In this document: positions 22,991-33,508 of the stretch, in pieces
Position numbering within the stretch: the first letter of the stretch is position 1
How the letters are laid out: each line of letters begins with the position of its first letter
Source of the DNA: Trichopria drosophilae
Taxonomy: Eukaryota; Arthropoda; Insecta; Hymenoptera; Diapriidae
Length of the DNA: 64,000 nucleotides
Assembly (NCBI GenBank): GCA_030407085.1
Contig: CM059582.1
Location: forward strand, 70,079,501 to 70,143,500
Direction: 5' to 3'
Position numbers and translations under genes: made by a program
The notes under the pieces: generated by a model
The model's input: only the letters and a program-made list of their open reading frames with translations
The model's database searches: none
Told to the model about the DNA's origin: nothing

Positions 22991-24120
22991 GAGAGTTGAA
23001 TATCATATATAAATCATAATATATGGTATATTGCTGAAGAGTAAAGCAAGGCACAGTGAATGTAACTATTAAAACCAAACAAAGTCTGCTATGTTGCATC
23101 CTACTTAATTTATAATATAAAATATCTCGGGAAAAATAAAGTATGTACATTTGAACCCAGTTAAAACTGAAAACGTACCATTGGATACTTTATTTTTATT
23201 CTCGGATGAAGCCAATCTTTCTAAATATGAGATATAATTCCAGAATTTTTAATTTAATATTGCCCGAGAACCATTTTCTCGTGTAGTACTATCGAATTGA
23301 TTTAACCTTTGGTACGATTAATTCGTATTAAATCATAATTCATATTGCATTTGATAGGTCACATTACCTTGTATACATACAGAGAAACATCGTAATCTCC
23401 GTTTTAACTGTTTGTTATATTCGCTACATTGTTTATAAGGACGAGCGCGTCCGATTGACTCGCAATTGACGTGCAGTAATAAAATAAAGAAATATATGCA
23501 CTTTGCATTCCCGGATTGTTATTTTATTTCTACACTTATTCCTTTACAAAAGTAATAAATAATCGCTAAAAGAATTTTTCATTAAACAACTTGTCATTTC
23601 AAACATTCCGGATAATGTTTCCTTAAAATTCTGTACTTGGCAACTGTATGAATTATAGTGAATTCTCACTGTATAATTGGTTTTAGACAGTAACTCACAA
23701 GCCTTGTGGCTACATTTAGGTTAAAAAGAATAGTTTAGCCTTCGACCTGTAGTGAAATATATATTTGAAAATTTGATAATTATAATAATTTGCTGATGTA
23801 CATTTGAAAACGATGCATTTTTCAATTAAACAAGAAATGTTATGTTCTTGGCTGTGGGGTAGCCAAGATTAAAATGTATCAAAAATTGAAATATTAATGA
23901 ATAAACTTAATGAAAAATATACTTTCCAGGAGAATGAAGCACAATTAATAAGAAGCAAATTGCTGTCGAACTTTCTACCTAATTTTAATAAAAAATGAGT
24001 CAAGGCGTTTTTTAAGAAATCAGTTTTTTTGAAACAATCGGAAAATTTTGTATCAAATGCATTCATTGTTGATACCACTGAATTGGAAAGTCGGAAAGAA
24101 AAACTCCAACAGAATTGCAA
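22991..24120. other. Transib 5' region, AT-rich, no clear gene
   Basis: No protein motif seen on either strand. On the plus strand immediately upstream of 24,120 there are fragments that could be the decayed transposase N-terminus, but with many stops. Confidence 0.35.
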
Positions 24121-24124
24121 TCTA

Positions 24125-25853
24125 CTGAGCCGAGTATGATCGAGTATGGTAGGCCACGTGTATCATATACCGAAGCATCTGAAAGAACGAAGTAGAGGCG
24201 AGTAAATTACTTAATTTCAAACCACGATTGCGAAAAAATAATAAGTGCAGCAGAGTTACTACGCAAAAAAGGAAATAATAGTAATTTACAAGACCATTCT
24301 GATGTTTCCAAAAAGCCTGCAAATCACGATATAGCAGCTGGATCATTAGCCGTGTACATGGACGTCGATATGTCACAAGAAAAATATGAAAATATGCGAC
24401 ACCATAATTTAAAGTTATTCGGAGGGAAAATGTACATACCTTATAAGGATATTCGACGCGAAAAAGAAAAATGCTATCCTCAAGATATTGTCGTTTCGGA
24501 ACATGGAGCCAGCATAAAATTGCAGTCACTTTTGGACCACACAGTACAAAGAATTATGTTAGTATTATTTAATAGTAATAAATTACATGAACTTGACTAT
24601 ACCCATATGACACTGCACGGTAAGTGGGGGATGGATGGAGCTTCAAGCCAGCAGACAAGTCAAAAATAGAATAAAAGTAATGAAGGCAGCAATGATCACA
24701 CGGAAGATAAAAATTAGAACGATAGTGCAGTTTTTATTATTTCATTTGTCCCAATTGCTTTACGAGCAAATAGTGCTTATATATGGAAAAATGAGCGTCC
24801 TTCTGCAACGAGATACTGTCGACCTATGAAATTCGAATTTGTTAAAGAAAGTGACGATAACACTAGAGCAGAATCTGAATTTTATAAAAATGAAATATCT
24901 CATTTAATGCCTACAGTACTTAATTTGAACAATCGACAGTATTCTATATCATACGATCTCAAATGCACTATGATTGATGGAAAAACTTGCAAAGTTTTTA
25001 CTAAACAAAAATCATCAGCAAGTTGTAATATTTGTCGTGCCAATCCTAGTCAAATAAATAACTTGTCTGATGTTACCGACAGAAACTGTGAAACAGCTGC
25101 ATATAAATTCGGGCTCTCAACGTTGCATTGCTGGATCCGGTTTATGGAATGCTTACTGCACATTGCATATAGTTTGGATTATCAAAAACCCCAGGCCAGA
25201 AACGAAAACAAAAATTTAAAGAACGCGCGGAAAGAAAGGATTCAAACATAACTGAAGAATAAACTTGGTATACTGGTAGATCAAGTAAAACAAGGCTATG
25301 GGACAACAAATACTGGAAATGTAGCACGCTGCTTTTTTTCTAATCCAGATATTGTCGCTGAAGAACTCGGAGTTGACATACGCTTAATATTACGAATCAG
25401 AGATATACTCGAAGCACTTGTCAGCGGATTGACATTTATTACGATAAGTTTAAGGCATATTGTTTGGAAACAGCAGAATTATACGTTGAATTGTATTCCT
25501 GGTACTACATGCCTCCTAGTATCCATAAGGTATTAATTCATGGAGCGGATATTATTCAATCCGTGGATACGCCTATTGGCTCTTTATGAGAAGAGGCTCA
25601 AGAAGCTACAAACAAGGTTTTCCGACATGCTCGTGCTAAGCATAGCCGAATGAGATCGCGTAAAGAGTCAAACGAGGATATAATTCATTACCTTCTCATT
25701 GGTTCCGATCCCTATATTAGCAGCCTCCGGATAACCAAGAATAAACCAGGACACGAATTCTCTGGTGAATGCAAAAAGCTCTTAATTAACTGTAATGATG
25801 ATTTAATAGTGCTAGTGAAGAATATTAAAATACGAACAGTTAAAATCATATAA
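24125..25853 (+). pseudogene. Transib transposase (RAG1 core homologue), broken
   Basis: Reads GRPRVSYTEASERTK at about 24,143, then the open piece 24,352-24,669 with CYPQDIVVSEHGASIKLQSL and LLDHT. The first catalytic Asp is in KWGMDGASS (codon 24,634). The piece 24,826-25,251 carries the second catalytic Asp in CTMIDGKTCKVF (codon 24,976), a zinc-type CNICRAN and FGLSTLHCWIRFMECLLHIA. After a stop, YGTTNTGNVARCFFSNPDI and VHKVLIHGADI follow, and the catalytic Glu lies in EEAQEATNKVFRHAR (codon about 25,602), then GSDPYISSLR. The order and spacing of D, D, zinc region and E match Transib transposases, the established relatives of the vertebrate RAG1 core. Stops and frameshifts (near 24,669, 25,251 and 25,587) make it inactive. 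Confidence 0.9.
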
Positions 25854-25919
25854 GGCAAAAGCGAAAATACACAAAAAAATAAATAAATAAATAAAAATTC
25901 AATATAAAAAAAAATAAAA

Positions 25920-26557
25920 AAAAACCTTTCTCAACTGACACCTTGACGACGGTGAAAGGGCTTATGTGTTTCTCTACTTCGGAGGAACAAGACCAAGAGC
26001 TGTTCCATGAATGAAAAACGACATTTCAAAATATGTTTGAAATACTAAACCTATATATTTTATAAGTCTGGGAAAAATGGATATCTTATAATTATTATAT
26101 ATATATATAGTTTCGGCCTTATATAATTAATTTTCTATATATATCACCAAGTACTCCTTCAATATGTATATACACACGCACATACCAACTTGTATGTCTC
26201 CAATACAATATTTACATAAAATTTGTGACTTCTTATCGTTTTTCGTCATTTCAATTTGGACAATTTTTTTTTCACTATTTACTTTTGTGCAGTTTCGTTT
26301 ATCATTAGTAATTCTATATATAATCGTATGTTGATGATCTGTAATTAGAACATGGTCTAAATCTTCAAAAATCTTATCATATTTTCAAAATTTTCATATT
26401 TTGTCATTACTTTATGCATTTTACGCGGCTATACGCCACCTATATTAAAAATTCCAGTTCACTGCAATATAGTATTCTCAATTCTGAAAAAAAAAAAAAA
26501 AATCATTACGATCCGTTAAGAACTGACGTAACGAATCACTTTTGTCGCCGACAACTG
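25920..26557. repeat. right terminal inverted repeat of the Transib element
   Basis: Inverted match to 17,174-17,584 (outer) and 22,130-22,380 (inner: AGCCCTTTCA, TGTCA(C/G)TTGAGAAAGG, ATCCATTTTTCCCAG). The length, over 600 bp, is large for a Transib element. Confidence 0.88.
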
Positions 26558-26574
26558 CTCCGAGCCGCACCGTG

Positions 26575-29404
26575 CGGCCCCTCATACAAGTGAAAAAACT
26601 TTTTTTCACTTTGTCTAATGCACTGGACAGATGGGGAACCCGCAATAACACCAAATACCCGACTTTTAATCGTACTCGTGTAATCACCCTCTATTTTCTT
26701 TTTCTCGCCTGATAACCTCGTTCCTGATTCTCCCTGGCAGACAGAATAACGTGCCTATGGGCGACTGTCTTGCCAGTATTGAATAATACAACGAATCTCA
26801 TCCTCGACAGGCTGACCGAAATGCAACTGTTGAGGAGCATATCCCGTCGAGTAATGAGTCGTTATATTCAATAATTTCACAATTTCTGGAACGAGATTTA
26901 CCCATTTAGTATGTTTATCCGAACAGAGGGTACGAAACAATCGACCAAGTTCTCGCATTACCCTCTCAGTGGGATTCGATTGAGGATGCCTGACTGAGCT
27001 GAAACGGACCCTAATTCCTAATGTTTCTAATGTGCTGCTCCATTTGTCAAACGCAATTTGGTTTTCCGAATGTAGGAATATAATCATTCATTAGTCTATT
27101 TAAACTTGCACACGTTGTAGCCTTCATCATTGGATACAACTTACTGTATTTGGAGAATGAATCGACAACGAAAAAAATATGCTGCATTCCTGCCCTACCT
27201 CTAGGCAATGGGCCGTAAAAATCGACCGTGACCAATTCTGATGATCGTGAGGAAGGGACGACGTCATATTCCCCTTCCATTGACATATTTATTACTTTCG
27301 TTCTTTGGCACAGGTCACAGGAAACAACATATTTCTTCGTCTGCCTATGCATCCCCCTCCAATAGAAGAAGTTTCTAAGATACTCGACAGTTTTATAGAC
27401 CCCTGCATGTCCCAGCTTCTCATGACTATTTTGAATTAATCCCGATTGCATTCTTTTTGGTACTACAATCTGCCACTGCTTTTGGCCATTCGACTTGTGA
27501 AAGTGGATATCCTGATAAATCTGGTAAAATTGTTGGCTGTCAACATTATTACTTTCTGTCCGCAGTTCCATTTGCCATTTTACCAGATTTCTCATATCCC
27601 CCTTCACTTCGGCTGCATTTAATTTGTTGATCGTTATTTCCAAAGCAGGGGCGTGTTTATTCAAAACATTATGTGTGACTGACGCAATTATAAGACTTTT
27701 TGTTTCATCAATTCCAAATTTTCCCTCCGGATTCCGACTAAGAAAATCAGCTAGAACATTATCTGAGCCCTTTATATGACTAACCGAGTAGGAATACTGC
27801 TGCAACAAAAGCCCCCAACGTAAGAGACGGTGACTCTGAAATATGCTGGATCGCAAGAATATCAAACTCTTGTGATCCGTCATAATTTCAAAGTTAACAC
27901 CAATCAAGTACGTTCGAACTTTGTTACAGCATATACTATTGATAGTAATTCCTTCTCGGTTGTCGTATAATTAATTTCAGCTGTATTCAGACAGCGGCTC
28001 ACCACGGAAATGATTCTACGGTCTCCGGAGTCGTCAAATAGTAAAAGAACACCCCCACCCCTCGGTCACTAGCGTCAGCCTGCACATAATACTTTGAATT
28101 TGGAATCACATGATGGAGAGTCATGCATTCGACGAAGTTTAGTTTTAATTTATTAAAAGCCTCGGCATGTTGATTTGTCCATTCCCATTTATTATTCTTT
28201 TTTAACAGCTCTCACAATGGGTCCACTGCGTCACTATGTCCTATACTGAATTCTCGATAGTAATTGCACACACCGAGAAACCTCTGAAGTTCTTTTACGT
28301 TTCTCGGTGGTTCAAAGTCCCGAATATCTTTCAATTTTTCTGGATCTGGGTGAACTCCATTGCGAGAGATTGTAAAGCCTAAAAATGACACTTGTCTTTC
28401 AAAAAATTGACATTTATTTAAATTGAGCGTGAAGTTGCCCCGGGCTAATCGTTCAAATAACTTATCGATTATATGTAAATGTCGTCCAAACGAATCTGCT
28501 CCTATCAGGAGGTCGTCAATATAGATAGCTATGTCCTTGTCAAATTCACCATCCGTAGCCATACTCAGTGCTCTGATGAATCCGCTACCAGCAGTTTTAA
28601 GACCAAATGGGACCCGGCAAAATTGGTACGTTTTTCCCTCAAAAATGAATCCCGTATACCGGCGCGAATTCGCATGCAACGGTATTTGCCAATACCCGTG
28701 GGTGAGATCCATCTTTGAGAAAAATGACGTACCATAAAATTTTTGTAACAATTCCTTAATTAACAGGGGGATTCATTGTCATCTTCGATCATATCGTTTA
28801 GCTGTCTCGCGTCCAAATACATACGTATTTTCCCATTGGCCTTTTTGACAATTCTCAAGGGATTTACATAGGGGGTGACAGCTCTTTCGATTATCCCTTG
28901 AGTTTCCATTTCTTTTATTTCACCGCTGACAGCGTCCCTCAGAACAAATGGCACCGGATAGTTTCGTCTAGTATAAGTTTTGTCAGAACGTAAAATAATC
29001 CTATGCTCATAGCCCAGGGCACATCCCAGCTTGTCAGCAAAAACATTTTTGTGCTTGAGCAATACTTCCTCGAAAGCACATTTCTCCTCATCGGTAATCC
29101 CCCTTAAACCTAGTACAAACCGTCGAATATCTTCTACCACACTTGTGCAGCGATCATTTGGTTCGCTATTCACGGACTGTACACATGGAGCATTTTGACA
29201 GCTCCGTTCAATCTCCCCGGTCTCTAGTCCGGCATTCATTTCATTTTCCTCGTTATGAACCATACAAGTTATATCGTACGCAATATTATTTTCATTTTTC
29301 TTATTTCCCTTATCATCAATTAATACATTTACACGAGAATCATTCATACTATTTAATAAATTAGGATGTATACAAAATTCAATCAAGACATTAGACATAT
29401 TCAC
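26575..29404 (-). pseudogene. gypsy pol: RT, RNase H and integrase
   Basis: Four main frames on the minus strand. 29,404-28,760 is a linker plus RT N-terminus (GIIERAVTPYVNPLRIVKKA, KIRMYLDARQLN). 28,751-28,212 is the RT palm (FFSKMDLTHGYWQIPL, FCRVPFGLKTAG, and the catalytic YIDD in IAIYIDDLLI). A frameshifted RNase H follows at 28,206-27,900 (QADASDRGVG, TTTEKELLSIV, IMTDHKSL). 27,907-27,047 adds the integrase zinc finger (HEKLGHAG, CDLCQRTK) and first catalytic Asp (VTVDFYGPLPRGRAG). 27,087-26,755 carries the rest of the core. The usual SDNG box reads SENQIAF, so the second Asp appears lost, while the Glu in NPTERVMREL is kept. A C-terminal SH3-like end (LLRVPHLSSALDK) reaches the Transib border. 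RT-RNase H-integrase order is Ty3/gypsy. Confidence 0.93.
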
Positions 29405-29722
29405 ATCATTTACATCATATAATTAATGAGGACCTACACTAGAATCATTCATACCATTTAATAAATTAGGACATATACCATTATCATTCATACCATTAGA
29501 CATATTCACATCATTTACATCATTTAATAAATTAGGACCTACACAAGAATCAATTAATACATCAGACACATTCACATCATTTACATCATTTACAACATTT
29601 ACATCATTTACATCATTTACATCATTTACATCATAATAATTATTAACATTTATTTAATTCACATTATCATCATCATTCTTCACTTCATTATTTTCATTAT
29701 TTTTTCTTTTATCATTTTTCAT
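29405..29722 (-). repeat. ATCATTTAC simple-repeat segment within the gypsy polyprotein
   Basis: Repeats of TCATTTACATCATTTACA on the plus strand read as Asn-Asp-Val-rich sequence on the minus strand. A longer imperfect unit (ACCATTTAATAAATTAGGAC) also recurs. It separates the protease from RT and looks like an expanded linker. Confidence 0.8.
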
Positions 29723-30560
29723 TTATTTCTTAAATTCTTCGTGGTTCATAACGAAGACATATGTTGCATCCTCAACCGTGGAGCACGTAATGTTGCTTGC
29801 GGGGTCAATGCCAAATTGGACACTATTTTCCAATAATTTTCTCCCTGCCCATTCAATTACTTTCTCCTTATAATTAATTATTGTACCATACTTGGCGTGA
29901 AAATCATTTCCCAGTATTATTTCCGTCGATAAATAGGGGACGACTAAACAAATATGGTCTATCGTCATTCTATCGATGTCAAATTTTAAAAATATTTGTT
30001 TTTTAATTGTAGTCATTTTTTTACCGATCGCTGTCGATATCAATAAATTCGTCACAGGCAATTCGGGAATATTAACCACGTCACATATTTGTTGATAAAA
30101 ATCTTCGGAGACAGCTGTTATTTTGGCTGCCCGAGTATATCAAAGACCATATTTGTTTTCCGTAAATATTTACTTTTATATGTGGGCATTTAAACGATTC
30201 CTGTATTTTGTTTTGATTTTCACGCGAGTCATTGTTTATATTTTCTATATTTTCTTGCAAGTCTGGTACAAAATCGAAACGACGCGATGTCGGAGCACAA
30301 TTCAACGCGTCAGTAATCAGTTTAAATAACCGGCAGACCATTTCGTCGATTACCGGAGTTCCGTGAATTTCGCTCCGAATTCCTCCAATTTGGTGGCGGA
30401 TAACGCGTATCGGGTGGTGACCAGTGCGGATCATTTTTTGGATTATCAGTGACTTGTGAATCATATCTGTTTTTTCGTCGGTGGAAATTTTGATTATTTT
30501 CACTTGTATGAAGGTACGTTCCCTGCGCGCGATAACCGTTCGGGTTGTTTGTTGGACCAT
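29723..30560 (-). pseudogene. gypsy aspartic protease, active site altered
   Basis: The minus-strand frames 30,560-30,081 and 30,079-29,723 form one protease split by a frameshift near 30,080. The strand before the active site is CPHIKVNIYGKQIWS. The expected Asp-Ser-Gly reads YSG in SLIYSGSQ, a TAC codon where family members have GAC, so the catalytic Asp is missing. The second frame carries IDHICLVVPYL and IILGNDFHAKYG, the conserved hydrophobic-Gly segment after the flap. Upstream (30,300-30,600) is an Arg/Asn-rich region probably corresponding to the gag C-terminus. Confidence 0.82.
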
Positions 30561-30678
30561 TTCTATTTTTATTGTCTTTTTCGATTTTTATTGAGTCCAA
30601 TCTAGTCAGAGTCTCGCATAGTTTTTCAGTCTCTTCATACGATAAAGAAATAAGCGATTCTCTGACTGATAACGGGAA

Positions 30679-31188
30679 TTATTGTAAAATTAAATAATTC
30701 GTTTCGCACGTCGTCATTTTTGGTTCGAAATATACCGATTCCCGCATTTGTCTGTAAAAATAGTCCAACAAACTGCCCTCCGATTCCTTATATCGCGCGT
30801 TTGCCCATTTTTGTTTAAGTTCTAACCTTATTGTCATTGAATAAAATTTAAATAAAAATTCTTTTCTGAACTCGTCAAATGTGTCAAAATTATTTAATTC
30901 CATCCACATTCGAGCTCTGCCTTCCATCGCATGTTCTATAAACAAAATCCGCCTGACACCTTGTATATTTTTAAGCGCAAAGTATCTCTCTACGCCGTCT
31001 ATGAATTTCGCCGGATCGGTTTTAAATTTATCAATGAATTTCGGCGCTGGTAAGTCAATCGTTGAGTTTTGACTCTGGGCAATTTTCGTCCCTAATTCCA
31101 CCGCGAATGTTTTCATGCATTCTATTGTTGTGTTTGTTGCGTCACTCGCCGTCGAAACTGTGTTTTGATTCTTTATTTGATTTTTCAT
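30679..31188 (-). pseudogene. gypsy gag (capsid region)
   Basis: A 169-residue frame starting at MKNQIKNQNT. It contains the Retrotrans_gag-like pattern FIDGVERYFALKNI, ARMWMELNNFDTFDEFRKEF and LFKFYS, then LDYFYRQMRESVYF. It ends early at a stop at 30,679, and an upstream in-frame stop (about 31,205) precedes it. No CCHC knuckle is seen downstream. Its position next to the primer binding site is right for gag. Confidence 0.82.
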
Positions 31189-31498
31189 TTCTTCTAATTG
31201 TTGTTACATTACGGCGAGTGATGCAGTAAGCGTTTGAATTTCGCTTCTCTGTCGATTGGCCATGTCGTCATTTAAGATTGAAGGGTCAATTAATGGCCGT
31301 TGCCCGTCTTCACGTGATACTAATGGCATTTTTAATATTTTATTTTCGTCCGACTATTAGTAAAATTCAAATTATGGAATTTGTTATTGGTTTTTCGTCC
31401 GGTTTTTGTTGTTATTTCAACCCCAAATGATTCCAAAAATCAGACATATATTAATTTAAAATACACGTGAGTCATTTGAAAGAATTTAAGTTCTTTCA

Positions 31499-31518
31499 TG
31501 TCCCATTGCTGAGCGCCA
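31499..31518 (-). other. primer binding site of the gypsy element
   Basis: On the minus strand TGGCGCTCAGCAATGGGACA starts one base after the 5' LTR. TGG at this position pairs with the CCA end of a tRNA primer. I could not assign the tRNA. Confidence 0.7.
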
Positions 31519-31519
31519 T

Positions 31520-32959
31520 TGAAACGAATTCTTTATTAAGGTTATTCAAATCTTTAAAGAATCGTTCAAACATAAAATTAAAATAAATCAATATCGTCAA
31601 TATCACATATAAAATAGTAGATCGGAATCATTAGGTGCTGAAATAATCAAAATCGTCATATTTGTCATTCAATTAAAATATCTATTTCCATAATTTGAAC
31701 TTTACAGAATTGAATTCGTCAATATAACAATTCGTCACACGCATATACAAACACACTCGAAGTCTAGAATCTCGCGAATAAAAAATAAGAGTCATAAAAT
31801 ATAAAATGGTCGAGTCTTTTGTAAAATTGCGTCGAATTGTCAGTCTTTATCGTCAAGTGCCGAAATAAGTTACGCGGACGGAATAAATTACGCGGTACTC
31901 AAAAACGCGAACACACATACGTTGCATACACACACATACATTAATATATATAAACATGTCTTACATATGTACACAAGAAAATTTACATAGACATATATCA
32001 TTTTTATCATTTACGGACGGAAGAGAAAGAGGCTTACGTCACTTGTTTCCTTCGGCGTCCTTCTCCTTCTTGTTCGGGTCGCACTCCATCCGTCTGGATT
32101 AACTTGGGAAATCGGCTGCTGTCATCTGGTGAATCACGTCTTGATGTCGCACTCCCTCGCGACACCGAAGGAGCGGACCAGCAGCCTCGTGTAATCACTC
32201 ATTTATAATGGGACGAATGGAGTGCCGTCGTCAATCAGTGAGATCTTCTTCGTCATCAGTTAGTCCTCGCCGCCTCCATGAATGATTGATTGTGGCTGGC
32301 TGTAGAGTTGCGTGAGCCCACTTTTATTTCGGAGCAGCCAGGGTCTCCGTAGTTGAGGCAGCGAGTCGTCTAGGCGAAGATGCCAGAAGGAAGTCCAGAA
32401 AACAAGAGGGATACTTACCGAGGCCAGGTCTTATAATACCTCGGTACGTATCCCCATGTCCAATAATGTCGCCGAGTTCCCTTTTTTACGGAGAATCGGG
32501 ACGGGAGCTGTCAAACAATCAAATGTCATTTGATTGAATTGAATTTGACAGCCCGCCCCTCATTTGAATTTGGAGCGCATGCGCCCCATTGCGGCGACAC
32601 ATGCGTCTCCAAGCTTGGAACTCGGCCCGTCGTTCCCCACTCTTGATTCTGTGCGGCCAGGGCGCCGTTGCTCCTCTTCTGCGCACGTAGAGGCGCATCA
32701 GCGCCAGCGCCTTGTCGTTGTGCGCATGTCTGAATCGGAGCGCTGCTGATCCCACGTGGGTTTGGGACCAACAAGGCCGACCGGCCGGCGAAAGCGCGCA
32801 TCGCGTCCTCTGGATATTTTCCTTTTTACGCGTTCCCGTCGTTATTTAGCTTGCCAGCGCATAATCCGCGAATTCTTCATAAGCTGGCATAAACACGGCC
32901 CTCTTTCTCTCCGTCGCTCTTTCTCTTCCGCGCTCGGTCAAATTAAACGGCTTGTTACA
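31520..32959 (-). repeat. 5' LTR of the gypsy element (1,440 bp)
   Basis: Direct repeat of 15,591-16,930. On the minus strand it begins TGTAACAAGCCG and ends GTTTCA. It has an extra block at about 32,598-32,710 not present in the other LTR. Frames at 32,519-32,986 are LTR sequence. Confidence 0.93.
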
Positions 32960-32963
32960 CCAT

Positions 32964-33039
32964 ACAGTACGACATACAACTTGTGATGATCGTCTATCAA
33001 TTTTCTTAATGCTTTGATGTCGGTATGCACAATACGTAG
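32964..33039 (-). pseudogene. family Y gene, short middle segment between two insertions
   Basis: Only about 80 bp of original gene lies between the gypsy element and the LINE. On the minus strand it reads LRIVHTDIKALRKLIDDHHK then LYVVLYG. The DHHKLY-type block is expected just before the RFEAFHRR block of family Y. It supports the reading that 38,147-40,147 and 15,034-15,586 belong to one gene. Confidence 0.78.
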
Positions 33040-33508
33040 AGATGTACCTGTTTAGACGTGATCGCGTCAACATCGATTCGATATTCGTGCGTGTTGACTG
33101 CCCCGATAGCCGTACAGTTACTGAGTCTATCATCAAACGTTGAAATTCTTCTAGTTTCTTTTTTTTTTCTTATGTGACTGTTTGAAAAAGAAAATAAGGA
33201 ATACTGTGTCAATTTCAGTCTTATCGAAGCTTAGAAGATCAAGGACTTTTTTGTGTGTTCCACCCGAGAACATTTTCTGTGTTTTTCTTGGAAAAGCTCA
33301 AATTCAAGCAACAACTTCTTCAAGTCTCTTTTTCCGTGGATATCGAACTTTAAAAGTGATTGTAAAATTAGTGGTTTTCGAGAATTCTTTTGTAATCAAC
33401 CTTTGGCTGAGAACTTCGTTACCGTTGACTGTTTAAATTTGAACTTCAGCCACGTGTTTATGCACTATCTTTTCGTAGAATCTCGGAATCTGTGTACAGT
33501 TCTTTGCC

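Larger units (their letters stand above)
17174..26557 (+). mobile_element. Transib (RAG1-like) DNA transposon nested in the gypsy element
   Basis: The ends are inverted repeats: CAGTTGTCGGCGACAAAAGT at 17,174 and its complement ending at 26,557. Similarity continues for more than 400 bp inward on each side. The right inverted repeat runs on to about 25,920 and matches left sequence that resumes at about 22,130, after the nested W element. The transposase pseudogene lies at 24,125-25,853. Left flank ATCA and right flank CTCC do not give a clear target duplication. The first left bases CACAG resemble Transib CAC termini, but the right end lacks CA, so exact borders are open. Confidence 0.85.
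15591..32959 (-). mobile_element. Ty3/gypsy LTR retrotransposon, complete but interrupted
   Basis: Two long direct repeats (15,591-16,930 and 31,520-32,959) flank gag, protease, RT, RNase H and integrase remnants read on the minus strand. The 4-bp target duplication CCAT lies at 15,587-15,590 and 32,960-32,963. A primer binding site and polypurine tract sit next to the proper LTRs. The internal region is 26,558-31,518 plus 16,931-17,173, and a Transib DNA transposon occupies 17,174-26,557. Coding frames are broken, so the copy is not autonomous. It sits inside a family Y gene whose frame resumes on each side. Confidence 0.93.

Noticed and set aside
32519..33212. Open frames around the right LTR and LINE leader
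   Set aside because: LTR and LINE 5' leader sequence. Only the short family Y segment 32,964-33,039 has support, in a different frame.
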